Assembly: GCA_963457665.1 (NCBI GenBank)
Contig: OY735219.1
Span: 41,158,477 to 41,222,476 of the forward strand
DNA length: 64,000 bases
Reading direction: 5' to 3'
From: Thysanoteuthis rhombus
Taxonomy: Eukaryota; Mollusca; Cephalopoda; Oegopsida; Thysanoteuthidae
Shown one piece after another: positions 48,660-61,149 of this stretch. Each line of letters begins with the position of its first letter. Within the stretch, counting starts at the first letter, position 1. The notes under the pieces were generated by a model, which searched no databases, was not told the DNA's origin, and worked only from the letters and a program-made list of their open reading frames with translations. The position numbers were made by a program, and so were the translations under genes.

Positions 48660-49335
48660 AACGTTTGAACAACTGATTTTTTATCAAGTTTCTTTTTAAA
48701 TAAATTATGGTAATAAGTCTTATCTACCCAAAATTTAACCTTAGACTTGATGATTATCCAGTCTTATCATCTACTAATCTGTGGTGTAATATAAGAAGTT
48801 TTTTTTTCCGCTGCAATTAAGTGTGATTAGCTCAGCTTGTTTCTTGTAACAAGAGATGTTAACTTTTGGTTTTGTATTGCTTCCAATCCATTTTCAGTGT
48901 TTTCAGAGACGGATATGACATTTTGTTGTCGACAGAACAATGTTTATCAAAGGAGAGGACATATAGAATTATTAAAATTGCTCTTCATTTCCAGTTCATC
49001 TCAAAAGAATAATTTTATCAAGCTTCAGAAGATAATTGAAATTTATTTTATCAGTGATGCTGTTATTTTTTAAGAATGTTCGAAGAAATCAATATATCAT
49101 AGATGGTTCCATTGGCAACTTCATTTACTTGATAAGTTTTAAAAAAAAATATTCAGTATGGAATCATTGGACAAAATAATTGCATATGTTCATAAAACCA
49201 TTTTTGGTGAATGATTTTTATTTAATTATGAGGTATAGTGGTTTTATTTCTACGTGCATTTTGAATTCCATTTTAGAATTTTTGATTTTGGGATGTTCAA
49301 AAAATGAACAATGAAAATAAAAAGATATGGTATGT
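48660..49335. other. AT-rich DNA, nothing recognised
   Basis: A 78-codon frame (48837-49073) has more balanced codons but no domain I recognise. Confidence 0.4.
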
Positions 49336-49339
49336 GAAC

Positions 49340-49545
49340 TCAGAAAAAAAATTTGTCCGTATTGACTTTCCGTTGGAATAACAGGCGGTCTCCCATGGTT
49401 CATCATGGCGTTGGTTAGCTTTGGAACCTATTTGGTAGATGAGCTTCAATGCTTTGGGCCCAATCAAGCCAGATGTTTCTACCTCAATTGGTACAAATTT
49501 GTACCTATCAGTCAGCAATATTTGGTCATCTTTTGCTCCTTGGCC
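49340..49545 (-). pseudogene. LINE-encoded protein, C-terminal fragment (second family)
   Basis: The minus strand at 49297-49518 reads LTDRYKFVPIEVETSGLIGP and then KALKLIYQIGSKA. This resembles the conserved C-terminal block (FIPxAVETSGxxGPxALxFIxELG) found after the reverse transcriptase in a group of non-LTR elements. Further on, a shifted frame reads LLFQRKV, like the FLxQRxSVAxQRGN end of that block. It is a short relic with a frameshift. It does not belong to the TGATGA-tailed family. Confidence 0.7.
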
Positions 49546-49639
49546 CGTTTTTGTTCCAATTAGTGGTATTATTTACACTAATTTTACTTGCAACCACTCT
49601 AGGTAGTCGAAACATTAGGAAAAAATTGTTAGCTATTGT

Positions 49640-49690
49640 CCTTTTTTTTTTTTTTTTTCCCTCCCTCCCTCTCTCTCTCTCTCTGCCTGT
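49640..49690. repeat. Poly(T) and CT microsatellite
   Basis: A T run at about 49642-49658 is followed by CCCTCCCTCC and (CT)n to about 49684. Confidence 0.8.
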
Positions 49691-49694
49691 TTGA

Positions 49695-51320
49695 GATGAA
49701 GCCTAGGTTATATGATAATCAAATGTTTTTTTTTGCTCTCACAAGTATCAACAGTTAAAAATGTAATTTCTATCAAAAGAAAATAATTGAGTTATTCTTA
49801 ACGTTAATATCTTTTATAGACATAGACTTGAAATGGCATTACCCTTTATCTGGTACAGACATCATAGATTTTGGTAATGATGATGGAATTATGTTTATTA
49901 TACTGTTATGAATGATGAATAGTCTTTATTTTTGTCAGTGCTATAGATAAGTTGCCATTTTGGACAGCTGATTCTTTTAAAAAATTCTATTGATTTAAAG
50001 CTTCATTTAATTATTGTTTTGTAGTTTGACTTGAATCTGGATCATTGCTTTGTAGCATAACTTATTCAAAAAGAGGGATTGCTTATTGGCATACATACAT
50101 AATATCGTTGAAGAGTATTGTTGATTTCTGATTCTAGTCTTCTATTTTCCAACAATTATCTTACCAACTAAGATAGCTGATGTTTGATTTGAAATAAAGA
50201 TTGATAATATATTAATAAGATAGATCTGCCCCTACCTTGAAGAAGCTATCAGAAGCCACAGTCTCTTCTCCAAAACACATAAACATATTCAAATCAAATT
50301 TCAGAAAAGATCTTGGACACTGGATATCTGAGTATGAATTTTGAAACTAAATAATAAACCTCAGTAGAACTCCATAGGTGTATCATACTAATCTAATGGT
50401 GCCCCCATTGAGATATAAAGATACAACTTGAGATATATAAAAAAAAAGATACTAGATTTGAGAATGTGTTCCGTATGATTTCTTGATGTGGAGTTGACTC
50501 AAAAGATATACCTATTACTATAAAATTTAATTTAATGGAAATATAGAAAATTCTACCTCTACCTCTCTGCATTATTTTCTTTTTGCATATTTCTTCATCA
50601 TCTAATATCATTATATCACTTGATTTCTAATTTACAACTCTTCAAATTGCAGTTATTCTTTGTTCACTTTTTGGTTACTTAGTAATTATTGTATCATACA
50701 ATATGGATGATGTACCTTATGATGTTTGAACTAGGGAAAAAGGCTTTCAATAGTTAAATTGCTAGTCCATCATGTGTATTAATTTTTTAAGTAAGCTTTG
50801 TTGTTTTTTTAGATTGTTAACGAGTCTCAGGTTTTTAGAAACTTACCATTACTATAAGATGTGTAAATAAAAACTTTTATATTAGGAGGGGGCACAAGAA
50901 AGAGAGCAAATGCTGACTTCGCTTCTCAGACTTCCTACACTATTTAGGGCTAAGTATTCCACCTTTCTTTCCTTCCTCATTCAACTTGAAATCTATCCGG
51001 TACTTGACACACCTCTGCTACCAATGAAGACATTAGTTTTTATTTTTATGTACGTTTTGGTCAGTTACTGACCACTGATGAAAATTAAGTGGTTTAAAAT
51101 AAATTGTTCTCTTGCATAGCCTGATTGTCCCCCACCCCATCCAAAGTTACAAAATTTGTTCACTGTACTTTTCTTCCTCAACACCTGACTGTAAATAGGT
51201 TTTTAGATTGTTTTACAACTTTGACTTCACTCTTAAATGAGTCTTTCATTGACATGTATTGAATTTTCAGTCCTCATTCTTGAAGAGCCACAGAACACGT
51301 TTGTATGTTTGTCAATGTCA
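49695..51320. other. AT-rich DNA, nothing recognised
   Basis: The minus frames at 50393-50611 and 51233-51445 have no domain; the second is the antisense of the LINE that follows. Confidence 0.45.
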
Positions 51321-51329
51321 CCAGAACAG

Positions 51330-51700
51330 AATATATTGGCTAGATTCAAGAGGGAACAATAAGCACAATTGCTGGTCATCCTATAAAATTGGTTGACACA
51401 TTCATCTATCTTGGCAGAAACAGGGGGTGTAAATATGTTTGCCAAAAGTATGGGCTGCCTTTAGATGGTTTCAATACTGTCTGGAAATCATCACTGTCCA
51501 ATGATCTGAAAAAATACTTTTTCTGTGCCACTGTAGAAACAGTATTGTTATACGTCTCCATGGCCTGGACTCTTACCTAGCTTTTCAAATCCAGACTCCA
51601 CAGCACCTGAGCAGCGCTTTATTTCTAAGGGCACAGAAGTGTTGGTCACCCATCTAGAACATACATTGACCAACTGTGCAGAGACACAATGAAAATTCCT
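51330..51700 (+). pseudogene. LINE reverse transcriptase, C-terminal relic (third family)
   Basis: One frame from about 51352 to 51580 reads STIAGHPIKLVDTFIYLG, then KYGLPLDGFNTVWKSSLSND, then LKKYFFCATVETVLLYVSM and AWTLT. These match the 'VDxFxYLGS', 'IWKSDLSxxLKRxFFxA' and 'VSVLLYGxxxWTLT' blocks that follow the catalytic FADD motif in a CR1/RTE-like reverse transcriptase. After a stop and an apparent deletion, another frame reads HRSVGHPSRTYIDQLCRDT, the VGRPxRTYIxQLCxDTG block near the C-terminus. The palm domain and the region between are missing. It is the best-preserved coding relic in the window. Confidence 0.88.
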
Positions 51701-51704
51701 CATT

Positions 51705-53985
51705 TAGGGTTCTTTTAGTGTTCATAATTTTGTCATGGATTTCACATACTCTAAATTTATTGCAAGAAGAAGGAATCTATTTTAAAATCAAGTTTTTTTT
51801 AAAATTTCAGTTTGTACAGTGATAGAACCTTTTATCCATGTAGTCTCTAATGTAAATGTGGACATGGTTCATCCAAAATTTTTTGGTTGAAGTTTTATTT
51901 ATTTATTATTTTTTTTTGTATTGGTTTTTAAAGCAAATCCAGTCTAAGATTTTCTCTCAGAAAGATATTTGAAAAGAACAGACCTTCTCAAATAAGGTCA
52001 TTGGGTTAACAGACACCTTCACTGAGACAACCCATCCAGGGTTGATGAGAGAGAAAAAATTTGTTTGATCTGTCATCTTTACAGTGTTATTCAATATCCT
52101 TTCTCGCTATTTTGCTTGTGATCAAAGTGTAGTATCTTTTCACTCCATATGCAGTAATATATAATCTTGATTTTGAAGAGCTAAATGTAAATCTAAAAAG
52201 ATCCTGTGATTTTTTTCATTCTAGTGTTACATATGTAAAATAATATTCATTTTTCATTTGATATTTTATTGTACTGAATGCTTCTTTTTGCTGTCATTTA
52301 AATTTTGTAGTTATCTGGTATCACAAAAATGAACAGATATCATATCTCAAGTTGATCAAGGCAGTAGCCTTCAAATCCAGGTTTATTTCATGTCTCTGCA
52401 TATCTGAGATTCTTAATTTCCTTCCTTCCTGTTGTTCAACGTAACTTGGACCAACTGACCAAAAAGCATCTTATTGAGATGTGTAGATGCATCTAAAAAT
52501 CTAGAAACATTTTTTTCCACTAAATATCCCCTAGTTTAGCTCAAGATCACAATTATGCAGCCTTATCTAAGAATCTGAAGAATAAAATCAGTAATTATTC
52601 AAATTTGTCCTGTTTATTTTTTATTTACTTTTTCTTTTGTCTGAAAATTTAGGAGTGACAAAAATTGGTCTATAGGTATCCTCCTCTATAATTTTTGTAG
52701 TACTTATGGATGTTTTACAAGTACCAGTGAAAAGGAAATAACTTTTTCTCTTGCTTGTTCCCAGTTTTCCACAAACTATCACAATTGTATATATGCTTTT
52801 ATGTTTGTATGTAAATGGAGTCCGGCTGGCTGGCAGTTGAGCCGAGTGGAGATAATTACATGAAATTGTTAGTTGAATCAGCCCTTTAACATAATGGCTA
52901 CTCTGGAATTTCTCCTGCCAGAAGATTAAAATTCTTTATCCTCTTTCTCACACACATTTATGGGTGGGTATTACCTTGCATATCTCTTCACTTGACAATT
53001 CATGAACATATGATTTTTATTCTTTCCTGCCATTATGTTCCCTTCTTTTTGAGTGACCAAGCCATGGAATTCTTTCAGTGAAGAGACTATTTCCTCTAAA
53101 TCAATCTATGCATTCAGAAATTTTCAATTTATTGAAGGATATTGGAGGCTCAACAAAGTTCAACTACCAATTTTCATATTGGCACAGTCCCAAATCTGCC
53201 TTGCTGGGTAAGATTGATTGATTGCTATTCAGCTGTCATTAAAACCTATATAAAGGTATTAAAGGTTATTATACCTGAAATATGTTGCATCCCCTATAAT
53301 CATTTTTTCAAATTTCAGAATCAAAATTGCATATATTACAGGTGTATCTTGATTTGTGTTCAAAACTTCACTGTTAAAGTTCTTATTATAATTCAAATTT
53401 AAAATTCTCAAAAAGATACTGTAGTTGCCACCCAACTATGAAATGATTCAGTCACTTATTCAAGAAAATTTAATTAATTTAATTTAACTATTTGGGATGC
53501 CTTAAGAATATACTTTTTTAGAAATCAAGTGAGGATCTTAGGTTGTTACTATTCTATTTTTCCAAGTATAAGCTTTTTTGTAGCTTTATTTCTTTAAGAT
53601 GCATGTGCTAACTCCAGATAAGTACAATTTGTCATCGTTATTTAAGAATTATGGTTTGTTGGTCAGTTCCACAGTCAGTAGGTAAAACAATAATTGGTAT
53701 ATCATTACCATTTTCTTTAGCAGTAATAAAAACAAAACATTCAAGTTTGACTACAATATTTTTAGAGATATTTTGATGTAATTGCATGAATGCAAATTGA
53801 GAATTAAGATGTGGAAAATTTAATGATAACAAATATTTATCTTAGAAATATTTGTATTTATATGTGCAGTATATATAGAATATAAGTGAAATGGACAATT
53901 TCAAGTTTTAAAATAATCTATTATGCTTTTATTTGTTGATATGGGATGTATTTATTTGAATTCCTATCACACCATTATTTGATGT
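51705..53985. other. AT-rich DNA, nothing recognised
   Basis: The frames at 53142-53402 (plus) and 53638-53832 (minus) show no domain. Confidence 0.5.
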
Positions 53986-53989
53986 AATA

Positions 53990-54155
53990 TATTGAATCTC
54001 CATAGTTCCACAAAGGGGCAACCAACTGAAAAGTCTTCTCTTTGTTTGTCTGTCTGTATCTATGTCAGTATGCATGTGTTTCCAGGCACTCCTGATCACA
54101 AATTTTAGGGCTACAACCTTGAAAATTTGCATGTGTACATCACTAGGCATCATCT
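53990..54155 (-). repeat. Possible dispersed repeat fragment
   Basis: Contains CCATAGTTCCACAAAGGGGC, GTCTGTCTGTATCTATG and TTAGGGCTACAACCTTG: the less AT-rich word style of an old invertebrate repeat, but with no second copy here. Confidence 0.3.
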
Positions 54156-54407
54156 AAAAAGATATTTCAAAAAAGCACTTTTTGGGATTTCTATGGTCAT
54201 TTTTAGATCAATGCTCAAATACTGTACTGGTGGGTTTTTCTTTTTTTTTTTAATTTAAAATTTTTTTTTTCTTTTTTTTTTTAGATAATTTTTTTCTGGA
54301 ACATGCATGAGCTACAGTGATTCATTTATGAGGTAGAGATATTGTTATAGCATTCATTATTCTGAATGTTTTCTTTTTTTTTTTTACATGATCTGATTTG
54401 GAAAATA

Positions 54408-54410
<3 letters not shown>

Positions 54411-54477
<67 letters not shown>
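54411..54477. repeat. (AT)n microsatellite
   Basis: About 67 bases of uninterrupted AT dinucleotides, preceded by T-rich runs at 54240-54290 and 54374-54385. Confidence 0.95.
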
Positions 54478-54479
<2 letters not shown>

Positions 54480-54482
<3 letters not shown>

Positions 54483-55875
54483 CTATATATGTAGCACTAA
54501 ACTACATCTTATGTTTGATTTATGGTTAGTGCACTGGAACTCTCCTTTACTGTTTCATACATTCAGGTCACAATGGTGACTAACTATTCCCAATATGTCT
54601 AACAAAAGATGGAAAGACACAAAGCTTTTATGTGCTGCATTGTTTGGTATTTGAGTTTGTTCTTTTCTTTGGCTATCACTCCCTATCACTCTTACAAATG
54701 TCTTGATATTGATCAGAAATAGATTGTATGGGCTTCATTCAGTCATTGCTCAAACATATTCTTGCACTTCAACACAATTTCAATTCAGACAGGGTTTCAG
54801 ATTACAAGCCAAATGAACTTCCTCTCTGTCTTGACATGAAATCCTGCTTGCCTTTCCATCCTTTATGTTTTCTCCCATTTCATTCCACTTGCGATTCTTT
54901 CCTATTCTTTCCTCTTGTTTTTGTCTCTCTGAAAGTGCAATTGTAGCTGTCTTGAAAAAATATGGGTGGAAAAAAAAAGCTCAGCTTCAGTCTGGGTTAT
55001 TCAGACGTGTATTCTTGTAAGTTTATTTTTGCTTTATTTATTTGTTTATTTTTATGTATTCTCCTACAAACTTACTTCTGTCACTTGAATATGATGAAAA
55101 GAACAAGAGGAAGAATGAATAGGGATTCTAGATCTTGTTTATTAAGTATGTAGCAGATAATACTTTTATAAATAAATTGAGCAAGATTTTCTGTTCTAAA
55201 AGTGAAAGTTTTGATCTCATTGAATAATGTATTTGCTTCTCCTTTGAAAACTTCTAAAAAATAATACAGAAAATTTTAAGTGAATAAAAAGCAGTATCAA
55301 AATTATAGAAATCAATCTACCTTGTTTCTCTATTGTGCTTTGCTCTCTTCTGTCTTATATTTGATTTATCATTAAGTACCATCAATGATTACTGCCTACT
55401 TTATGGAATTTTTGTTAAGTATCCATCCTAGGTATACTAGTATTGGCACTGGATTTTTTTCAAATTTTGCATTTTTATTTTTGTATGATTCATAGAATAA
55501 GAAACATGATTTCTCCTCAAGTTGACAGATGAGAGATCAGCAATGAATATAAATTTTTTTGTAAAAAAAAACATTGAGAATGTACCTGTTAATATTTCAA
55601 GTAAAAAATAATGCACTATGAGAAAAAGCTGTTCAAAAAAAAAAAAAAAAAAATCCTAAAGAAGATATTCTGCTTATATCAATTGGAAAAGTATAATGAA
55701 AGAACAAAAATGATCTGAAATACTTTAACTTAATAAAGTACCCATCTATGCTGGGTTGAATATTTAAAGAGTTATAAAAAAAAAAAATCTCTTTGTATCA
55801 CTTTACTTCAAGTTAGCAGCATTATAATTACGTTAACAGGTTAGGAGCTCAGTCTTCCCTGTTATTTTACCCATA
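54480..55875. other. AT-rich DNA, nothing recognised
   Basis: Includes an A run at 55635-55653. Frames at 54728-54946 and 54962-55153 show no domain. Confidence 0.5.
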
Positions 55876-55880
55876 ACTAA

Positions 55881-56562
55881 GGGATTTTTCGCGTTCATGC
55901 ATGTAGATTTGTAGTGTAAATGTTTGGTATTATAGCAAATTTACATGAACAAGCAAGTCCAGCCGAGTGTCATTGTAAATTCAAACAGGCAATTTTGTAC
56001 TTGAATGTACTTGAAAACAGCTTTTTTTTTTTTTTTTTTGACTGTTGCTAATTGTATCATTAAACCAGCTTTGGTTTATTAGGGTTGAAATTGAGCTAAG
56101 AAAATTGGTTGTTAAATTTTGTATGACCAATATCAGAATAATGGTTATTTAAAATATTGATGTTCTTACTTTTCACTCGGGCTGTTCCATATGTTTGCTA
56201 CTCTTGCTGAGAAGAAATTCTTTCTAACACTGGTGGAGGTCTGAATTCGTAATTTATGGCTATGTCCTAGTTTTACCGTAAATAGATGAAGTCAACATTT
56301 TTATATAGGGCTTCTTTTTTTTTTTCTTTTTTTTTTTTAGCAATGAATGTCAGCATCCACTATAAGTATATTGTTCCGTACTCTGTAGACTTCCAATAAG
56401 TGAACACGTTTGAGTGTCAGTGTAAATTCAAATGGGCAGTCTTGTTGTATATTCACACAACAAATTGCCTGGTCGGAATTGTTTTTGTTATTTTTGTATG
56501 AATATGCTATAAAACCGAACACTTATGCTACAAACTTGCATGTGTGAACAAGAAAATCCCCC
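55881..56562. mobile_element. Non-autonomous TIR element with possible 5-base target duplication
   Basis: The left end (55881 on: GGGATTTTTCGCGTTCATGC, ATGTAGATTTGTAGTGTAAA, TGTTTGGTATTATAGCA) matches the reverse complement of the right end (GGGATTTTCTTGTTCACACA, TGCAAGTTTGTAGCATAAGT, GTTCGGTTTTATAGCA). The match continues further in (CAGGCAATTTTGTACTTGAA against CAGGCAATTTGTTGTGTGAA). ACTAA lies on both outer sides (55876-55880 and 56563-56567). No transposase is encoded, and the centre holds an unrelated LINE scrap. Confidence 0.7.
56155..56310 (-). pseudogene. LINE reverse transcriptase C-terminal relic (fourth family)
   Basis: The minus strand reads HLFTVKLGHSHKLRIQTSTS and then VRKNFFSARVANIWNS, the conserved end of many non-LTR reverse transcriptases (FFTLxxxTRGHSxKL...xxRxxFFSxRVVxxWNSLP). 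Upstream, YKNVDF in another frame continues the same alignment, so there is a frameshift near 56300. It lies inside the TIR element 55881-56562. Confidence 0.8.
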
Positions 56563-56567
56563 ACTAA

Positions 56568-57985
56568 TGGATAGAATAACAGAGCAGACTGCACAATGAT
56601 AGCTCCTGTTGGGAGATGACATTGATTATTTCAATTTAAATTTATGTTATTATTATTTATTATTATGTTTGGATTTCCAAAAGTTTGTAAATGGAAAAGG
56701 GTGTTGTTTCAGTGTGTAATATAACAAGGAATATAAGGAATTCTGAAATATTCCTTAGTTTATATTCAAAGAAGTGAGAGAGAAATAGGTTGATGTATTC
56801 TGTAAATAAAATGAAAAATTGTTGGGGGGGTAGTAGTTTCAATATTCTCCCTCATCCTACAATATCCTTTTCTCAGTACGACTTCTCTCTATCCTCTACC
56901 AGCAACAACTTGGTGATTCAGTGTTGGTCTTGAAATTAGCTTTTGGATGCTATTCTGCTTATGAGCCATGGCATAACATGACAAATTTCCATCACTTGAA
57001 AAAAGAAATTTACCCCCTTCTTTGCAAAAGGCCTAGAGGGAAGTATTAAAAAATGACCCTAATGACTTGTTGGTTGAAGCATGCTCAACCATGGTGAAAA
57101 ACTTCTTTTTATAAGTAAACAAACTTTTCTGCTTCCTACTCTTAGTTACTTCCCTCTTCTCAGTGAAATTGCAATTCCGTGTTTTTAAGAAGTATTGGAC
57201 ATAATTTTAATAAAATTATTAAACATCTTTTCAAGAACGAAAAGTAGTATTCTATTATTGAAAACTTACTATCAATCTAATTACTATATTCTCTGGCATA
57301 CAAGATGCATCTATTTGGAACCCCATGAATGTCCATTTCAACTTCGTTAGGTGCCCCTGTTGTCATAATAGCAACATATTGGTTGCATTCTAATATTTAC
57401 ATAGTATTTTGCTCATTTAAATGTGCCCACCACTAAATACAATAGTTATTCTTTTTCACAAATTGAAAATACGGATTCAAAATATAATTAAAAAGGGATT
57501 TAATGAAACTTGCATAAAAGAAAATGTCTTGTCAATTTAGATATCTTGGCAGAAATCAAGTTTGAAAACTTATAACTAAATTAAACATTTAACTTTTTCA
57601 TGTTTGTATGTGAGTGAGTGATTAGAAAAGCTTGACTTTATTTTAGATCCCTACTGTTGACACACATATGTGGTTGTTTTATGAACATTTTGTCTTATTT
57701 CCTTTTGTTAGTACATTACTTTTTTAGGGCTGCCAGATATATTAGCCCCCTAAAATATAAATTACCAGAATTGATCTAAGGAGATAAATCCTGGTAAGTA
57801 GTGTGTTCACTGCTTAAGCACAAAACAAGGTTTATACACAGTTAGTTGGGTTGTTAACAAAATGCGGAAATAAGAACAAACAAAGAGTTTATCAACAGTG
57901 CCAGGTTTAATTCATGAGTGAATTGAAATAAATGATGACCGGAGTTTCTGCTGACATGGATATGTGGAGGGATTCACCAGGATAA
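56568..57985. other. AT-rich DNA, nothing recognised
   Basis: A G run at 56823-56830. From about 57730 the composition becomes less AT-biased, leading into the LTR candidate. Confidence 0.45.
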
Positions 57986-57989
57986 AAAA

Positions 57990-58480
57990 TGTAGAGATAA
58001 GAAGAACGAAGGGAAAGGAATGTCACTGAGTAAATTTGAGATAGTCTATAGAATGTCCGTCAGTTTGGTCATCCTAGTTGTAGCCACTATGAAATTATCT
58101 TAAGAAGTCCGACCTAACTACAATGAGAGTGCTCAACTTAGATAGGATATGTTCTTGAGATGGATATGTGATGATGCGTGTGTAAGAAGAAAGTGTGTAT
58201 AACAACTTTACTAACTATCTTAACTAAAAAGAGAGAGAAGAGACAAGCTTACCTCGAGGCTGTGGGAACACAGAAAGAGAGAGAGAGATTTACCGCCACA
58301 GTTTAAATATTGTAAAGATAACAATCGGCTATCTGATTGGCAATTCTGTGTGACATCAAAAGGGGAACAAGGAATTTACCATTTCTACAGAGGTGTAGGG
58401 GCCAGAAGTAGATCCTTTCCAAGGGGCAGATAACTCTGTATATGTATGATTTTCTTTAGCTGGAAAAGGTGGGCACTACA
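57990..58480 (-). mobile_element. Candidate solo LTR
   Basis: On the minus strand the segment starts TGTAGTGCCCACCTTTTCC and can end at TCTCTACA, giving the TGTAG...CTACA inverted ends seen in many Gypsy-type LTRs. GC content is clearly higher than in the flanks, and a GA-rich tract lies at 58228-58292. No matching second LTR, primer-binding site or target duplication was found. The left limit is uncertain and could lie as far as about 57735 (TGCCAGATAT). Possibly a different class of element. Confidence 0.4.
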
Positions 58481-58484
58481 CTTT

Positions 58485-59360
58485 CTTCTGTTAAGAAGTT
58501 GTAATTAAAGCTCAATGCATCCAAAAATAGCAATAATTTGAAGACTGTAATAATCTTCATTTATTGTCACAACAATGATTCAATGTTATATGTGCTATTT
58601 TATAATCCCAGACAAAGGGTTCCCACCTTTTTGGCATCACTGCTCTCTTTCAAATTGTAAATTTTTTCACTTGCCACCTGTATAGTAAATATTCAAAAGG
58701 ATACCAAACAGTTTTCAACCCTTGAAAAACAATAGAAATAAACAGATTTCTCTGTTTCTTTAATTTTCTACGAAAATCACATATGGCTATTTTGGGCCTT
58801 TCCAAGTACAAAAATGCTGACCTCTATCATTATATTCAGACATCAGCAGAAGCTGATTAAAAAAATTTAATGGAAGAGATTTTTCTAATGACATTACATC
58901 TTTCGATAACATGGCACTTCTTCCTTCCTATTTCCGTTGTTTTAGCGCCATATTGAGGTGTGTGGAAGCATCTAAAAAGTAATTTCTTGCCTGATGAAAA
59001 TTTTGAAAACTTTGGATTGTTTTGAAAGAGAAAATACACAACTGAGATCTTATCCTTTATTGACAGGGATATTTGGTAGCTGAGTTACTATTAGAGGAAA
59101 TGGTCACCTTTTACTCCATAAACTGTAATATATTCCTTTTTTGATTGAAATGTTTGTATTGTTTTTTTAATCAAAAAGTTTGTAAAGACTTGAATTATTT
59201 TTAACTTCTAAAAGTGAAAAAAATTCACTGGTTTTGATTGATTTCATTTTAATTATTCTCTTGAGTAAGTGAAAAAATCTCATTTCTTGATAAAGCTAAA
59301 GGGCTAAAATTTCCAGCATTTACTCTTTATATTTAGAAAAGAAAAAAATTTTTTAAATTG
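58485..59360. other. AT-rich DNA, nothing recognised
   Basis: The minus frame 58857-59039 shows no domain. Confidence 0.5.
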
Positions 59361-59364
59361 CACT

Positions 59365-59565
59365 GCTAAAAAGGATTTTAGTGAGGGCTTCAACTTGCAA
59401 TGCAAGTTTATTCTAAAATGATCATTAAATCATGATTTTTTTTTGAAAATTCAAACTTTTTAGTGATCCCACAAAAGGCAAAAGAAGTACCTTATTCCCT
59501 GATCATTCCCAATACAGCATGTTCCCAAAAGATGCTGACAGTATATTTTGAGTGACTAACAAGAC
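59365..59565 (+). repeat. Dispersed repeat B, copy 6 (3' half)
   Basis: CAAACTTTTTAGTGATCCCA, CAAAAGGCAAAAGAAGTACC, CTGATCATTCCCAATACAGC, ATGTTCCCAAAAGATGCTGA, then GAGTGACTAAC follow the B order. Confidence 0.6.
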
Positions 59566-60175
59566 CTATTTTCAATTTTTCCAAAATAATATTTGATAAT
59601 GTACTAAATTCCAAAAAATTAATTTGTGGTGATGCTTTTTATGTGGCAAAGTTTTCCAATTCTCAAAATCAAATAAATCTTTCCTTGAGCCTTTTTTTTC
59701 TTTTTCCTGTGAGGAAACTTGAAAAATAACTGACTTCTTTACCCTAAAATTGGTTGTATTTCTAAATTTTTGTTATCCAAAGAGAATTGTTACTGACTCT
59801 TAAGCAGATATTAGAGTGAAAAGGAGTTTGAGTATTTTCTTTCTGTATTAAAATAAAATTACTAGTGGAAAACAGGCGTTGAATGCTGTTGGTTTGAAGT
59901 GAGGACAAATTTCTGTTCTTTGATGCTATGATATTGGCTATTTTGCTGTATCTGTAATATCAATTTGAATGTCTGAGTATTATGGAAATAGGAAATAGTA
60001 CTTGATTTTTCCAGCTGTAATCTGTTAATATTGCATTGAAAACTGTCACTTTAAGAATTTCAACTTCAGATGAAAAGATATTGTAGAGTTAGTTTCTAGT
60101 TCCTATAATGTGTCACTCTTGTGAACCACTTTACTTGTTGTTCAGCTTTAAAACTTCAGTTTTTAGCGTAACTAA
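59566..60175. other. AT-rich DNA, nothing recognised
   Basis: Spacer between copies of B and A; no gene. Confidence 0.5.
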
Positions 60176-60179
60176 ATAG

Positions 60180-61073
60180 TGTTACAAAAAAAAAAACCAA
60201 GTTGGTTAAATTCATTCTAAAGTCAATTTATCAGAGCTTCCACTCAACAAGAAAATGATACCAAGATTGTGAAAATTAGTCTACAAAGTACAGCAATTTT
60301 AGTGCTTCCATAAATAAGGAGCATCATCCAACAGTTTTATCATTAATTAAACACAAAATTTTAGATCTTAACGAACTGGAAAATACAAATAGCCATGAAT
60401 TCCTTATTTCTCATACTAATTGAAGGAAATTTAGTATGTAATGAGTTTATGGCATGCCTAAAATATTCTGTGTTTCATGACACAAATCTCATCAACCACT
60501 GGCTGATTAATTACTCAAGTAGCTGATTAAATTCACTAAAAACACAAATAATAGCTATAACTTCCTTATTTCTCATTCTAATCAAATGAAATTTAGAATA
60601 CAATGAGACTTTAGCATGTTTGAAACAATGCATGGTCAATGACACAAATCTAAGTCACTGGGCAATTAATTACTTGATTAGTTGATTAAGCACATAATAG
60701 AAAACACAAGACAGCAATTTTGGCAATCTAAAAAGTATATGTTAGGTATTCCTTTATCATCAAATTTCACCAGTTTTCAGATAAAGCAATGACTTGAACC
60801 TCTGCTTAGATCTTAACTTCTATAACCTAGAACTAGCTTTGATGCATGCCAAATTTGACAAAAGTTTTTTGGACTTTACTAGAATGGACATTGGCACATG
60901 AAATCCAGAAACTTGAAAACTAGGCAATGATAAGGTACTTTACATTCCATCTTATAAAGATTCCTGATGAAATTCATAGAAACTGGTAATTCAAGGATAC
61001 CTTGTACAAGGTAGTTCAACTCTTCAGCAGAGGACTGTGGAGAAAGTAGCAGCCATGTTTATGTTTTGTAACA
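60180..61073 (-). mobile_element. TIR element A, copy 3 (two internal units, longest)
   Basis: Plus-strand ends TGTTACAAAA (60180) and TTTTGTAACA (61073) are perfect inverted repeats over 10 bases. The reverse complement is colinear with 34967-35800. It carries two internal units (near 60480-60540 and 60640-60700: GACACAAATCT, TTAATTACT.(A/G)A). No coding frame. Confidence 0.78.
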
Positions 61074-61149
61074 TTCCTATATTGTATGCTTCTAAAAAAT
61101 GCTGCCTTGACTTTATTGATCAGATTCCCTTACTATTCAAATTTTGTGT

